Assembly: GCA_913045315.1 (NCBI GenBank) | Contig: CAJWQJ010000001.1 | Coordinates: 1 to 64,000, forward strand | Source of the DNA: an uncultured Chloroflexota bacterium | GTDB lineage: Bacteria; Chloroflexota; Dehalococcoidia; Lucifugimonadales; UBA1127 | Direction: 5' to 3' | Length of the DNA stretch: 64,000 bases | Shown here: positions 8,368 to 16,460 of the stretch, piece by piece | Layout of the letters: each line of letters begins with the position of its first letter | Position numbering within the stretch: the stretch's first letter is position 1 | Notes under the pieces: model-generated | The model's database searches: none | What the model saw: only the letters and a program-made list of their open reading frames with translations | What the model was told of the DNA's origin: nothing | Program-made: the position numbers and the translations under genes

Positions 8368-9323
8368 TTAGTTTCGTTTTTTGGAAAATGCTTTTCTATA
8401 GATCCAGTTACATATACTGACGGGATTCCTCGATCTTTTGCAATTTGTATCTGTCTTGAGCGTTCTCGAGAGTTGTTCTTTTTGAAATCGCTTTTAGCAT
8501 CAACACATCTTGAGCAAGAAACATCCTTTTCATATCCAGGCAAATTTTTATCATCATGTGATAAAGGTAAGTTACAACCTCTACAAAGTTCAAAACTTCC
8601 CTTTTCTAATTTATTATTCACCGAAACCCGTCCATCAAATACAAAGCATTCACCATTCCATCTGCTTTCATCCTGCGGAATATCCTCCAAGTACTTTAAT
8701 ATGCCACCGTTTAGTTGAACAACATCCGAAAACCCTATCTGTTTCATATAATACGAAGCTTTCTCACAACGAATTCCACCAGTACAAAACATAGCTATTT
8801 TTTTATCCTTATAGTTGATCAATTCCGTATCAATATATGCTTTAAAATCTTGAAATGACTGAATCTGAGGAAGTATGGCATTCTGAAAAGTTCCAATGCT
8901 TGTTTCATATTCGTTTCTGGTATCAATCAAAATAACATCATCTTGGGCCATGACATCATTCCAATTCTTTGCATCAATAAGTGTACCTCGCTCGGAATCA
9001 GTATCTATAGGATTATTAAGCATACTTATTATTTCTTTTTTTACTTTCACTTTCATTCGATAAAATGGCATTTCACTGCTTTCGGAAAATTTAGTATTGA
9101 GATTATGAAAGCCTTGCTCTTTTAAAAAATCCATGTTTGCCTTAATACCTTTAGGGTGACCAGCAACCGTACCATTTATTCCTTCAACAGAAATGATAAT
9201 CGTGCCTCGCAATTTCAATGAATTACAAACATTTTTCATTGTATTAGCCAAGATTTGAGGTTTATTAATTGATGAAAAACAATAAAATGAAGCAACGAGA
9301 AAATTGGTGATTTCTGAATTCAT
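8364..9323 (-). CDS. trhO: tRNA uridine(34) hydroxylase, rhodanese family (TrhO)
   Basis: TrhO (YceA/UPF0176 family) performs oxygen-dependent 5-hydroxylation of U34 in certain tRNAs. The 319-residue protein shows the N-terminal ferredoxin-like domain with SVEGINGTVAG and a rhodanese domain with DTRNEYE and the active-site loop MFCTGGIRCEKASYYM. A C-terminal Cys-rich zinc-like tail follows (FELCRGCNLPL, VSCSRCVD). The ATG overlaps the stop of the upstream monooxygenase gene as ATGA, so the two are translationally coupled. Confidence 0.94.
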   Translation of the reverse strand: MNSEITNFLVASFYCFSSINKPQILANTMKNVCNSLKLRGTIIISVEGINGTVAGHPKGIKANMDFLKEQGFHNLNTKFSESSEMPFYRMKVKVKKEIISMLNNPIDTDSERGTLIDAKNWNDVMAQDDVILIDTRNEYETSIGTFQNAILPQIQSFQDFKAYIDTELINYKDKKIAMFCTGGIRCEKASYYMKQIGFSDVVQLNGGILKYLEDIPQDESRWNGECFVFDGRVSVNNKLEKGSFELCRGCNLPLSHDDKNLPGYEKDVSCSRCVDAKSDFKKNNSRERSRQIQIAKDRGIPSVYVTGSIEKHFPKNETN

Positions 9324-9652
9324 ACTAAAACTCTCTTAATATCCCTATATGATTGTTCAGGAGGATAAATCGTATCTAATATATATCGTTCAGGAGGTAT
9401 GCTATACATATCAGTAACAGTATCACGATATTTAATAAAATGTTGGGATTCTCTATGGAAATCCAAGGCAGTATTGTCCTCATAAATTTCAACAAGAAAA
9501 AATAATTCAGGATTCTCCTTATCTTGACTAACAGAAAAAAGAAAATTTCCATCTTCTTTATTCATTGTATCAGAAGCATCTTCTTTCACTGCAATAATAT
9601 AGTCGCTGATTCGGTCAGGTTTTATGTGAACTTTCACTATTAACATTAGCAT
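9320..9652 (-). CDS. Putative quinol monooxygenase, ABM/YgiN-like
   Basis: This 110-residue single-domain protein has the ABM pattern: MLIVKVHIKPDRISDYI, an EDGNFLFSVSQD strand, LFFLVEIYEDNTALDFHRESQHF, then a C-terminal tail. It resembles the YgiN/LsrG group of quinol monooxygenases and related isomerases. A strong AGGAG site precedes the ATG at 9652; a second ATG two codons later is possible. It is the first gene of a two-gene unit with trhO. A perfect 36-bp palindrome (9698-9733) covers its promoter region, so it may be controlled by a dimeric repressor. Confidence 0.82.
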   Translation of the reverse strand: MLMLIVKVHIKPDRISDYIIAVKEDASDTMNKEDGNFLFSVSQDKENPELFFLVEIYEDNTALDFHRESQHFIKYRDTVTDMYSIPPERYILDTIYPPEQSYRDIKRVLV

Positions 9653-9697
9653 CGGAATTCTCCTTCTAAATCATCAAACAACTCTGCAAAACGCAAA

Positions 9698-9733
9698 TCT
9701 TATGAGAATGAATTATAATTCATTCTCATAAGA
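9698..9733. promoter_or_regulatory. 36-bp perfect palindrome in a divergent promoter region
   Basis: Each half reads TCTTATGAGAATGAATTA and the other half is its exact reverse complement, with no spacer. The GAGAATGA half-site resembles Fur-type operators. The centre contains TATAAT on both strands, so the element may be both a symmetric -10 region and a repressor site. It sits 46 bases from the monooxygenase start and 21 bases from the pseudouridine synthase start. Regulator identity is inference. Confidence 0.65.
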
Positions 9734-9753
9734 ACATTTTATCTACTTATATC

Positions 9754-10524
9754 ATGAATTTACAAAACCATCATAGTTCAAAAACTAAACTCATTACACT
9801 ATTACGAGACTCAGGAATAGGTTCTAGAAGGTCATGTTTTAATTTAATTATTAATAATAAAGTCTCAGTAAATGGAATTATAACGACAAATGCATCACAA
9901 CTAATTTCCAGTGATGACACAGTATTTGTAAACAAAAAAACATTAAAACAAAAAGCCGAATTCACCTATATAAAATTAAATAAACCCACTGGTGTACTAA
10001 CAACGTTACATGATGATAATGATAGAGCAACTGTATTTGATCTGCTTCCAGATTCCTACAGAAAATTATCTCTCTTTCCCGTAGGCCGTTTAGATATGTA
10101 TACAGAGGGGCTCTTACTTATCACCAATGATGGACACCTAGCCCTTCGATTGACACATCCACGATATGAGATTGAAAAGGAATACTATATAACTTTAAAT
10201 AAAGCACTAAAAACTCAACATGCAGATGAATTAGCTTCTGGAATTTTAATTGAAAATACAAAAACTGCTCCGGCTAAAATCGTAACATTAGATGAACAGA
10301 ACTTTAAATATTCTATTACTGTCCATGAGGGAAGAAAAAGACAAATTCGAGTAATGTTCACTTATTTCGGGTATTCAATAAAATCATTACAGCGCATCCG
10401 TATCCATAATATAGAGCTTGGCAATTTAGACAAAGGAAACTTTGATTCTTTGACCAAAGATGAAATGAACGTATTGATTGATGAAAAAATGACTGACCCG
10501 CGATTAGATATAGAAAAATATTAA
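9754..10524 (+). CDS. Pseudouridine synthase, RsuA/RluB/RluE/RluF family
   Basis: This 256-residue protein isomerises uridine to pseudouridine in rRNA (or tRNA). An S4 RNA-binding domain occupies about residues 10-60 (LLRDSGIGSRRSC). The catalytic domain has the motif GRLDMYTEGLLLITNDG with the active-site Asp near residue 112, EKEYYI, and the terminal EGRKRQIRVMF. The exact target position cannot be told from sequence. The start codon ATG lies in a short leader downstream of the 36-bp palindrome and has no clear Shine-Dalgarno. A VanZ-like gene follows one base after the stop. Confidence 0.93.
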   Translation: MNLQNHHSSKTKLITLLRDSGIGSRRSCFNLIINNKVSVNGIITTNASQLISSDDTVFVNKKTLKQKAEFTYIKLNKPTGVLTTLHDDNDRATVFDLLPDSYRKLSLFPVGRLDMYTEGLLLITNDGHLALRLTHPRYEIEKEYYITLNKALKTQHADELASGILIENTKTAPAKIVTLDEQNFKYSITVHEGRKRQIRVMFTYFGYSIKSLQRIRIHNIELGNLDKGNFDSLTKDEMNVLIDEKMTDPRLDIEKY

Positions 10525-10525
10525 T

Positions 10526-10933
10526 TTGAATAAAATCATCAAGCAACTAAGTATATGGTGTATAACAACATTCTGGGCATGCCTAATCTACTTTGCATCA
10601 AGTATTCCTGGGAAATCAACAATCTTTCAATCAGCATCTTCTAGTCAGATACCGGCGTATTTTCTTGAATGGGGCTATCACTTTGGAGCATATGCAATAC
10701 TAACTTTGCTATTATGGTTTTGTACAAATTTCCGAGATAACACATATGTATATAGGAAATCAATACTTATATTCTTAATCGGGTTTTTATATGCAATAAG
10801 TGACGAGTGGCATCAGAGCATGGTAGTTTTTCGTGAAGCTAGCATCAGCGATTTATTTATCGACTGTATCGGTTGCATTTCAGGAATAATTTGCGCAAAT
10901 TATATTACATCGAAGTTTATTTTACGTAGTTAG
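10526..10933 (+). CDS. VanZ-like membrane protein
   Basis: A 135-residue protein with four hydrophobic helices (about 9-27, 45-67, 77-95, 108-128). The VanZ-like signature is visible: FASSIPG after helix 1, HFGAYAILTLLLW, and ISDEWHQSMVVFREASISDLFID. The family is found in many phyla with largely unknown roles; VanZ itself gives low-level teicoplanin resistance. The gene starts with TTG one base after the stop of the pseudouridine synthase, so translation is probably coupled. Confidence 0.85.
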   Translation: MNKIIKQLSIWCITTFWACLIYFASSIPGKSTIFQSASSSQIPAYFLEWGYHFGAYAILTLLLWFCTNFRDNTYVYRKSILIFLIGFLYAISDEWHQSMVVFREASISDLFIDCIGCISGIICANYITSKFILRS

Positions 10934-10962
10934 AGACTAACTATTTGCCTTCAGCTACGCTA

Positions 10963-11925
10963 TTAAAACTCCATCACTGTTTTTAACGAATAGTCTCTCT
11001 TTTCACTATAAATATCATATGCATCCTGGACTTGTTCAATAGGGAGTCGGTGCGTTACCAGATGAGAAAGATCTAATCTTCCTTGTTCCATAAGTTCAAC
11101 ACATTCAGAAATTGCCTGAATATTTGCATCCGCTCTTGCGGAATTCGTTACCAGTATTGTAGGAATTTTTAAGTACATTGCATTGTAATCAAAAGGAAAA
11201 ATATCTTCATCGTGTGTCATTCCAAACAAAACTGCTGTACCTTGAAGTCGAATTGCCCCAAACACCTGATTACAAGTTTCCGGACGTCCGCAAGCCTCAA
11301 TAGCAATATCAACCATTTGGCCTTTGGTTATCTCTTCTATAGTCTTTACAACATCATCTTGTTCAGGATTAATGCAATGTGTAGCACCTAATTTTTTGGC
11401 AGCTTCCAGTCTGTAATCAAGAATATCTGTAACAATAACTTGTGCGGCTCCAGCAGCAACTAACAATTGCGTAAACGCCAGTCCTATTGGTCCCTGACTT
11501 AGAACCGCAACTCGTTTTCCAAGAACACTTCCTACTCTCTGTAATGCATACATTACCGTTCCAACTGGTTGAGCCATCATCCATACAGATAAGTCACCAT
11601 CGCCAGGAAGTTTTATACACCTTGATGATGATTCTGCAACATATTCCATTAATCCACCGGTTTTTCTAGGCAGCACAATAACTTTATCTCCAGGAGAAAG
11701 TGATTCACTGTAACTTTCAACCACTTCACCTAAGCATTCATGGCATGGAGCACCTAATCCAAATGGATACATTTCTTCGCCATGAACCCTGTCGTATGTT
11801 CTGAGATCACTCCCACATATAGATGCACGCGACATCTTGATAAGAACTTCCCCTTCCCCAGGTATTGGCATGTCTGTCTCAACAAACTCTAAATTCTTAT
11901 AACCTGTAAGTTGTATCCCTCTCAT
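10963..11925 (-). CDS. Zinc-type alcohol dehydrogenase-like oxidoreductase (MDR family)
   Basis: A 320-residue medium-chain dehydrogenase/reductase. The N-terminal GroES-like domain has CGSDLRTY with a catalytic-site Cys near residue 37 and PCHECLGEVV where the family has GHE. The Rossmann domain carries VLSQGPIGLAFTQLL and a VTDILDYR acidic strand end, favouring NAD(H). The four-Cys lobe that binds structural zinc in classical ADH is missing, which accounts for the shorter length. The substrate is unknown. A near-perfect GGAGGTGA ribosome binding site precedes the ATG. Confidence 0.88.
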   Translation of the reverse strand: MRGIQLTGYKNLEFVETDMPIPGEGEVLIKMSRASICGSDLRTYDRVHGEEMYPFGLGAPCHECLGEVVESYSESLSPGDKVIVLPRKTGGLMEYVAESSSRCIKLPGDGDLSVWMMAQPVGTVMYALQRVGSVLGKRVAVLSQGPIGLAFTQLLVAAGAAQVIVTDILDYRLEAAKKLGATHCINPEQDDVVKTIEEITKGQMVDIAIEACGRPETCNQVFGAIRLQGTAVLFGMTHDEDIFPFDYNAMYLKIPTILVTNSARADANIQAISECVELMEQGRLDLSHLVTHRLPIEQVQDAYDIYSEKRDYSLKTVMEF

Positions 11926-11983
11926 AAATCACCTCCAGATTGATAAAACAATATAGCTTTTATTTACTATGAACTGAAGGAGC

Positions 11984-12391
11984 CTACGCCTTAGATCTTT
12001 TATCCAGAGCTTCAAGAGCAACTCTACAAATTGCTTCAGGAAGGCTTTCAGAACAAACTGTACTGTTTATACTCTTATCTGTTACAGTCACGCACCAAGC
12101 TATTTCATTGTTTGTGTTTTCATTTTCTGTTGAAGAATTTTCTACATGAACTCTCATGCCATAGGAAATCAATTTTTCAAGCACACTCCATGCAGCCTTG
12201 ATTTCGGAGCTGTATTTGGGTAGAGGTTTAGAGTTCAAAACCGCATTGTTCCAGACGGATCCCTTTGGTAAGTAGTAAGGTATTTGCTTTTTTATCCCCG
12301 GATAAAAAAGCTCGTTAACACCCATGACATTCGAAGCAACAGAACTATTAAGTTGGTAATCTTCACTTGTGTTTATTGTTTGTTTCTTCAT
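11984..12391 (-). CDS. Phage ABA-sandwich-like domain protein (orphan)
   Basis: A 135-residue soluble protein. The C-terminal half reads as a helix with AAWSVLEKLISYGMRV, a WCVTVTD strand, and LPEAICRVALEAL. That pattern is typical of the small 'phage ABA sandwich' domain found in phage and some chromosomal proteins. The N-terminal 55 residues are polar and unrecognised. GAGGAG precedes the ATG. No other phage genes are near, so it is an isolated remnant or a domesticated copy. Family assignment is from pattern memory. Confidence 0.6.
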   Translation of the reverse strand: MKKQTINTSEDYQLNSSVASNVMGVNELFYPGIKKQIPYYLPKGSVWNNAVLNSKPLPKYSSEIKAAWSVLEKLISYGMRVHVENSSTENENTNNEIAWCVTVTDKSINSTVCSESLPEAICRVALEALDKRSKA

Positions 12392-12465
12392 TTGGTCTCC
12401 TCGGATACAATGATAATGTATACCCTAAATTAATAACTTTTTGCAAGAATATTCTTTGGGAAATT

Positions 12466-13512
12466 ATGGAATCAAATAGACAAAATTATCATCTTCCTGA
12501 CAATTTCATTAAATATCAAGATATAATTCAGCAATCATTACGTCCAGCACTTAACTTAAATCCTGAAGAATTAAATCTTTTAGGCCATTATCAGATGGGG
12601 TGGGTAGATGAAAAAGGAAATACATCGATTGGGTCATCTGGAAAAGCACTTCGACCTTCACTATGTCTGCTTGCATGCGATGCTGTTGGTGGTTCAATAG
12701 ATCATGCCATTCCATTGGCGATAGCACTAGAAATAATCCATAACTTTTCACTTGTTCACGATGATATTCAAGATGAAGATCTTCTTAGGCGACATCGGCC
12801 AACTGTCTGGGCTCTATGGGGAAAAAAATTAGCATTAATTGCAGGAAATGCTATGAGGACATCGGCTGACATGAGTGTATATTCACTCCAATCCTTGGGA
12901 TCTACTTCAAGTCATATTTTATATGCAATAAATCAGTTGACAGAGCGATATTTAGAAATGATCGAGGGACAATATCAAGATATAAGCTTCGAGCAACGTA
13001 CAAATGTTTCTACTCAAGAATACCTTGATATGGTAGAAAAAAAGACAGGTTCCCTCATTGAAGCTTCCCTTCATATGGGTGCATTCGCAGGAAATGCATC
13101 CTTTGAACAAGTCTCAGCGCTAGGAAAATTTGGAAGGTTAATCGGATTGGGTTTCCAGGTAAGAGATGACATGCTAGGTATATGGGGAAGTACGGAAACT
13201 ACTGGAAAGGGACATGGTTCTGATATCAATAGGAAAAAGCAGGCATTACCTGTACTTTATGCTTTTGAAAACGGTAACGATTTAACAAAGAGAAAAATGG
13301 CCGAAATTTATAGCAAAGACATGTTGACACCTTTCGATATTTCAGAGGCTATACAACTTCTGGATGAAGTACGTGCAAAAGAATATTGTCAACAAGTTGC
13401 TGAGGAATACATGAATCAAGCTCTAAATGCTTTAAAAGACGCAAAGCTAACTGAGAAATGGGAAATAACATTCGAACAGTTAGCCAATTTTATGGTTTTG
13501 AGAGAATTCTAA
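12466..13512 (+). CDS. Polyprenyl diphosphate synthase (FPP/GGPP type)
   Basis: This trans-isoprenyl diphosphate synthase condenses isopentenyl diphosphate with allylic diphosphates. The first aspartate motif appears as LVHDDIQDED followed by RRHRPT; the second region is VRDDMLGIWG with GSDINRKKQALP. Both resemble short-chain (C15-C20) synthases. The ATG at 12466 gives 348 residues; an in-frame TTG about 99 bases upstream would run across the divergent gene and has no family support. It stands shortly before the squalene genes and plausibly supplies their farnesyl diphosphate. Confidence 0.9.
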   Translation: MESNRQNYHLPDNFIKYQDIIQQSLRPALNLNPEELNLLGHYQMGWVDEKGNTSIGSSGKALRPSLCLLACDAVGGSIDHAIPLAIALEIIHNFSLVHDDIQDEDLLRRHRPTVWALWGKKLALIAGNAMRTSADMSVYSLQSLGSTSSHILYAINQLTERYLEMIEGQYQDISFEQRTNVSTQEYLDMVEKKTGSLIEASLHMGAFAGNASFEQVSALGKFGRLIGLGFQVRDDMLGIWGSTETTGKGHGSDINRKKQALPVLYAFENGNDLTKRKMAEIYSKDMLTPFDISEAIQLLDEVRAKEYCQQVAEEYMNQALNALKDAKLTEKWEITFEQLANFMVLREF

Positions 13513-13643
13513 TTAAAATGATCGTTTTGCGTTATGGAGCTGTTATAGTTCACACTAACTAAAATTACGGGTATATTTTTATAATGCTTCTAGCAATTAA
13601 AGGATAAAGTACAAAGTTTAATCATAATTCAGGAATTAATTAC

Positions 13644-14147
13644 ATGGACAAATATACACAGAATCAAGTTCTCCAAAATTCAGCAGCAGGTCAGATTAAA
13701 ATAATAACTATTGAGATAAATGTTCAAACATCAAAATCTCCTGAGTTTATTGACATTTCTGAAGAATTGAAGGCCCGTGTAGAAGAATCCGGATTAGTGG
13801 CAGGAACAGCACTGATCTTTGGCCGACACACAACTGCCGGGATATTTATCAATGAATGGGAGCCTTTACTGCTTAAAGACATCGAAGTTTTTTTGGAGGA
13901 ACAGGCACCTCAATACAAATCATATCAACATAACAACTTTTCAATGCGAACAGTAAATCTAGAAGAGGGTGAAGAACCGAATGGGCACTCTCACTGCCGA
14001 GTACTTATTATTGGAAATAATCAAAGCATACCAATCGTAAACGGACAACTTGCCCTCGGTAAATATCAGCGAGTGTTTTTTGCTGAATTAGATGCTCCTC
14101 GTGAAAGAAAAGTTTTGTTACACCTTACCGGGATCTCAGATCAATAA
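13644..14147 (+). CDS. YjbQ-family protein (UPF0047)
   Basis: A 167-residue protein of the YjbQ/UPF0047 family, often annotated as secondary thiamine-phosphate synthase. Conserved parts are ALIFGRHTTAGIFINEWEPLLLKD, NGHSHCRVLIIG with metal-ligand-type His residues, and the C-terminal LGKYQRVFFAELDAPRERKV. The cellular role is poorly known; E. coli YjbQ can replace ThiE weakly. It stands between the prenyl synthase and a SnoaL-like gene on the same strand, with no obvious link to isoprenoid synthesis. Confidence 0.88.
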   Translation: MDKYTQNQVLQNSAAGQIKIITIEINVQTSKSPEFIDISEELKARVEESGLVAGTALIFGRHTTAGIFINEWEPLLLKDIEVFLEEQAPQYKSYQHNNFSMRTVNLEEGEEPNGHSHCRVLIIGNNQSIPIVNGQLALGKYQRVFFAELDAPRERKVLLHLTGISDQ

Positions 14148-14181
14148 ACCTGTCCAAAAAATAATTGTTACTGGTATTAAT

Positions 14182-14640
14182 ATGAGTACTTTCACAATAG
14201 AAAACAAGCAACTAATTCAGGTTTTTATAGATGAAGTTATCAATAAAAAAAATCTGTTGGCTCTTAGAGACTTTATAGATCCTTCGATCGATGGAAAGCT
14301 CGAAAACGTTTTTACCTTTCAGGGAATAAACTATGTTCAAGTTCTATTACACATGATTTTCGATACACTGCCTAATTTCAAAATCGTAATAGAACATTTA
14401 TCTGCCAATGGTGATAGGGTTACCGCACAAATTGATATTTCCGATCATCTCCTGATGGAACAAAACCTTTCAGGAAACCCTAATTTGCACACTTTTAGAA
14501 TCGAATGGGGTAAAATTGTGCAATATTGGGGAACATTGCCTATAAAAATTCCTCATCAAACGCTTGAAATGCTTGAAAACCCAAAGGATGTTGAAGGCCT
14601 TATTCAAACATACGGATATCCAACCATTCCATTGGAATAG
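14182..14640 (+). CDS. SnoaL/NTF2-like domain protein
   Basis: A 152-residue protein with the cone-shaped NTF2-like fold pattern: an opening helix (VFIDEVINKKNLLALRDFID), a middle helix leading to LHMIFDTLPNFKIVIEHL, then strands VTAQIDISDHL and FRIEWGKIVQYWGT. SnoaL-type proteins include polyketide cyclases and small hydrolases; this one cannot be assigned a reaction. I take the ATG at 14182; an upstream in-frame ATG would overlap the yjbQ-like gene by 56 bases. It lies 16 bases before hpnC and may be part of that operon. Confidence 0.75.
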   Translation: MSTFTIENKQLIQVFIDEVINKKNLLALRDFIDPSIDGKLENVFTFQGINYVQVLLHMIFDTLPNFKIVIEHLSANGDRVTAQIDISDHLLMEQNLSGNPNLHTFRIEWGKIVQYWGTLPIKIPHQTLEMLENPKDVEGLIQTYGYPTIPLE

Positions 14641-14656
14641 TAGGTAATATAAATTC

Positions 14657-15547
14657 ATGAGCTTAAGTGAAAAAGAGTTGCTTCAAAAAGCCTACTCAGA
14701 ATGCATAAAGCTTGCTAAAAATCATTATGAAAATTTCACTGTTCTAAGTTCTTTGATCATTCCTAAGAAATTACGACACCATATAGCTGCTATATACGCA
14801 TACTGTAGAACAGTTGATGATCTTGGTGATGAATCTCATGGAAACAGACTTGAGCAATTAGCTATATGGGAAAAGGATTTTCTTAAATGCTACAACGGAA
14901 AGCCAGAAAATATATATCTAATCGCCTTACAAGAAACAATTACTACATTTAATCTGCCTAAGGAGCCATTTCTCAAACTGATAATAGCAAACAAAATGGA
15001 TCAAACAAAAATAAGATATGCCAATTTTGAAGAACTATTAAACTATTGTGATCACTCTGCAAACCCAGTTGGCGAACTCTATCTAGCCTTGCATGGATAC
15101 CGAGACTCTACGCTAAAGAAATTGTCTAACTTTGTGTGTACAGGATTACAATTAACAAACTTCTGGCAAGATGTGAAACGTGACTACCTTCGCGACAGAA
15201 TATATATACCTGCTGAAGATATGGCTTTTTTTCATGTAAAGGAATCCGACTTGGGAAGAGAAAAATCAGGATCAAACCTATGTGAGCTTATTGAATACCA
15301 AATAAAACGAACCAAGAATTATTTTGAAAAAGGAACTTCTTTGTTGGATCACCTAAAAGGTGATGATTTTAGAAGCAACGAAAAACTAAATTTGCTGTTA
15401 TTTATACTCGGTGGGCAAAGTATCATCAAAGCAATTGAACAACAGCAATTTGATGTATTAACCAAGAGGCCAAAAGTGAGAGAATTACAAAAATGTTGGA
15501 TATTAATAAAGGCTTGGTCTTCTCTAAAATTTAGCAGGCGAATTTAA
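14657..15547 (+). CDS. hpnC: Squalene synthase subunit HpnC (hydroxysqualene synthase)
   Basis: In the HpnCDE route, HpnD makes presqualene diphosphate from two FPP, HpnC converts it to hydroxysqualene and HpnE reduces that to squalene. This 296-residue protein has both aspartate-rich motifs of the squalene/phytoene synthase fold: YCRTVDDLGDE near residue 50 and FWQDVKRDYLRDRIYIP near 171. It is followed 13 bases later by its paralog hpnD. Gene order and the presence of a FAD partner support the Hpn reading over phytoene synthase. Confidence 0.9.
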   Translation: MSLSEKELLQKAYSECIKLAKNHYENFTVLSSLIIPKKLRHHIAAIYAYCRTVDDLGDESHGNRLEQLAIWEKDFLKCYNGKPENIYLIALQETITTFNLPKEPFLKLIIANKMDQTKIRYANFEELLNYCDHSANPVGELYLALHGYRDSTLKKLSNFVCTGLQLTNFWQDVKRDYLRDRIYIPAEDMAFFHVKESDLGREKSGSNLCELIEYQIKRTKNYFEKGTSLLDHLKGDDFRSNEKLNLLLFILGGQSIIKAIEQQQFDVLTKRPKVRELQKCWILIKAWSSLKFSRRI

Positions 15548-15560
15548 GGAGACTAAACGC

Positions 15561-16460
15561 ATGACGTTCGAATACCCAAAAAGCCCACTCTCGACAAGTA
15601 AATCATATGAGTTTTGTAAAAAACTCACTAAAAGGGAAGCAAAGAATTTTTACTATGCATTCCTTACGCTACCTTACCATCAACGTCTTGCTGCATTTTC
15701 AGGTTACGCTTTTTGCCGCATTTGTGATGATGCAGTAGATGAGCCTGGAACAAATGATGAAAAAAATCGTGAAATTACTATGCTTCATGAACAACTCGAA
15801 AATGCCAAAAAGGGAATTTTTGAAAATCCTGTATTTCAAGCACTAGAAGATACTACAAAAAACTTTGCCGTTCCATGGGAATATTTTGAAACCATTTTAG
15901 AAGGAATGAGTATGGATATTCATATCTCAAGATATTCGGATTTTGATGAATTAAAAAGGTATTGCTACAACGTTGCATCCATTGTTGGTCTTATATGCAT
16001 CGAAGTTTTTGGGTATAAAGACCCAAAAGCAAAAATTCACGCTATTGACTTAGGGCTAGGCATGCAACTCACTAACATCATTAGAGACATATCCGAGGAC
16101 GCTAAAATGGGTAGAATCTATATCCCCCTCGATGAAATCAAGGATTTTGAATATTCCGAGAAAGAACTTCTGAGTGGAGTATACAATGAAAAATTCATAC
16201 TCCTTATGGAATATCAATTGCAACGTGCAAGAATGTACTTGAATAGTGGAAAATTACTCTTGCAGCATCTACCAAAACGTTCTAGAGCTTGTCCACTTAT
16301 TCTTTTAGAATTCTATAATGCTATTTTAGATCGTATAGAAAAACAAAATTATAACGTTTTTAGTAATCGCATCTCTCTATCGACACTTGAGAAAGGTTTT
16401 CTGGCAATTCGATTATGGATACGAAGTTTTTTACCAATAAAAAAAGACCCCATTGTGTGA
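15561..16460 (+). CDS. hpnD: Presqualene diphosphate synthase HpnD
   Basis: This 299-residue paralog of the preceding gene product has FCRICDDAVDEPG near residue 55 and IIRDISEDAKMGRIYIP near 177, the substrate/Mg-binding Asp motifs of the family. The second motif, RDISEDA-x-GR, is the classic presqualene/phytoene synthase form, in keeping with HpnD catalysing the head-to-head FPP condensation. An AAGGAG site precedes the ATG. The 3' end overlaps hpnE by 46 bases if hpnE begins at 16415. Confidence 0.9.
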   Translation: MTFEYPKSPLSTSKSYEFCKKLTKREAKNFYYAFLTLPYHQRLAAFSGYAFCRICDDAVDEPGTNDEKNREITMLHEQLENAKKGIFENPVFQALEDTTKNFAVPWEYFETILEGMSMDIHISRYSDFDELKRYCYNVASIVGLICIEVFGYKDPKAKIHAIDLGLGMQLTNIIRDISEDAKMGRIYIPLDEIKDFEYSEKELLSGVYNEKFILLMEYQLQRARMYLNSGKLLLQHLPKRSRACPLILLEFYNAILDRIEKQNYNVFSNRISLSTLEKGFLAIRLWIRSFLPIKKDPIV

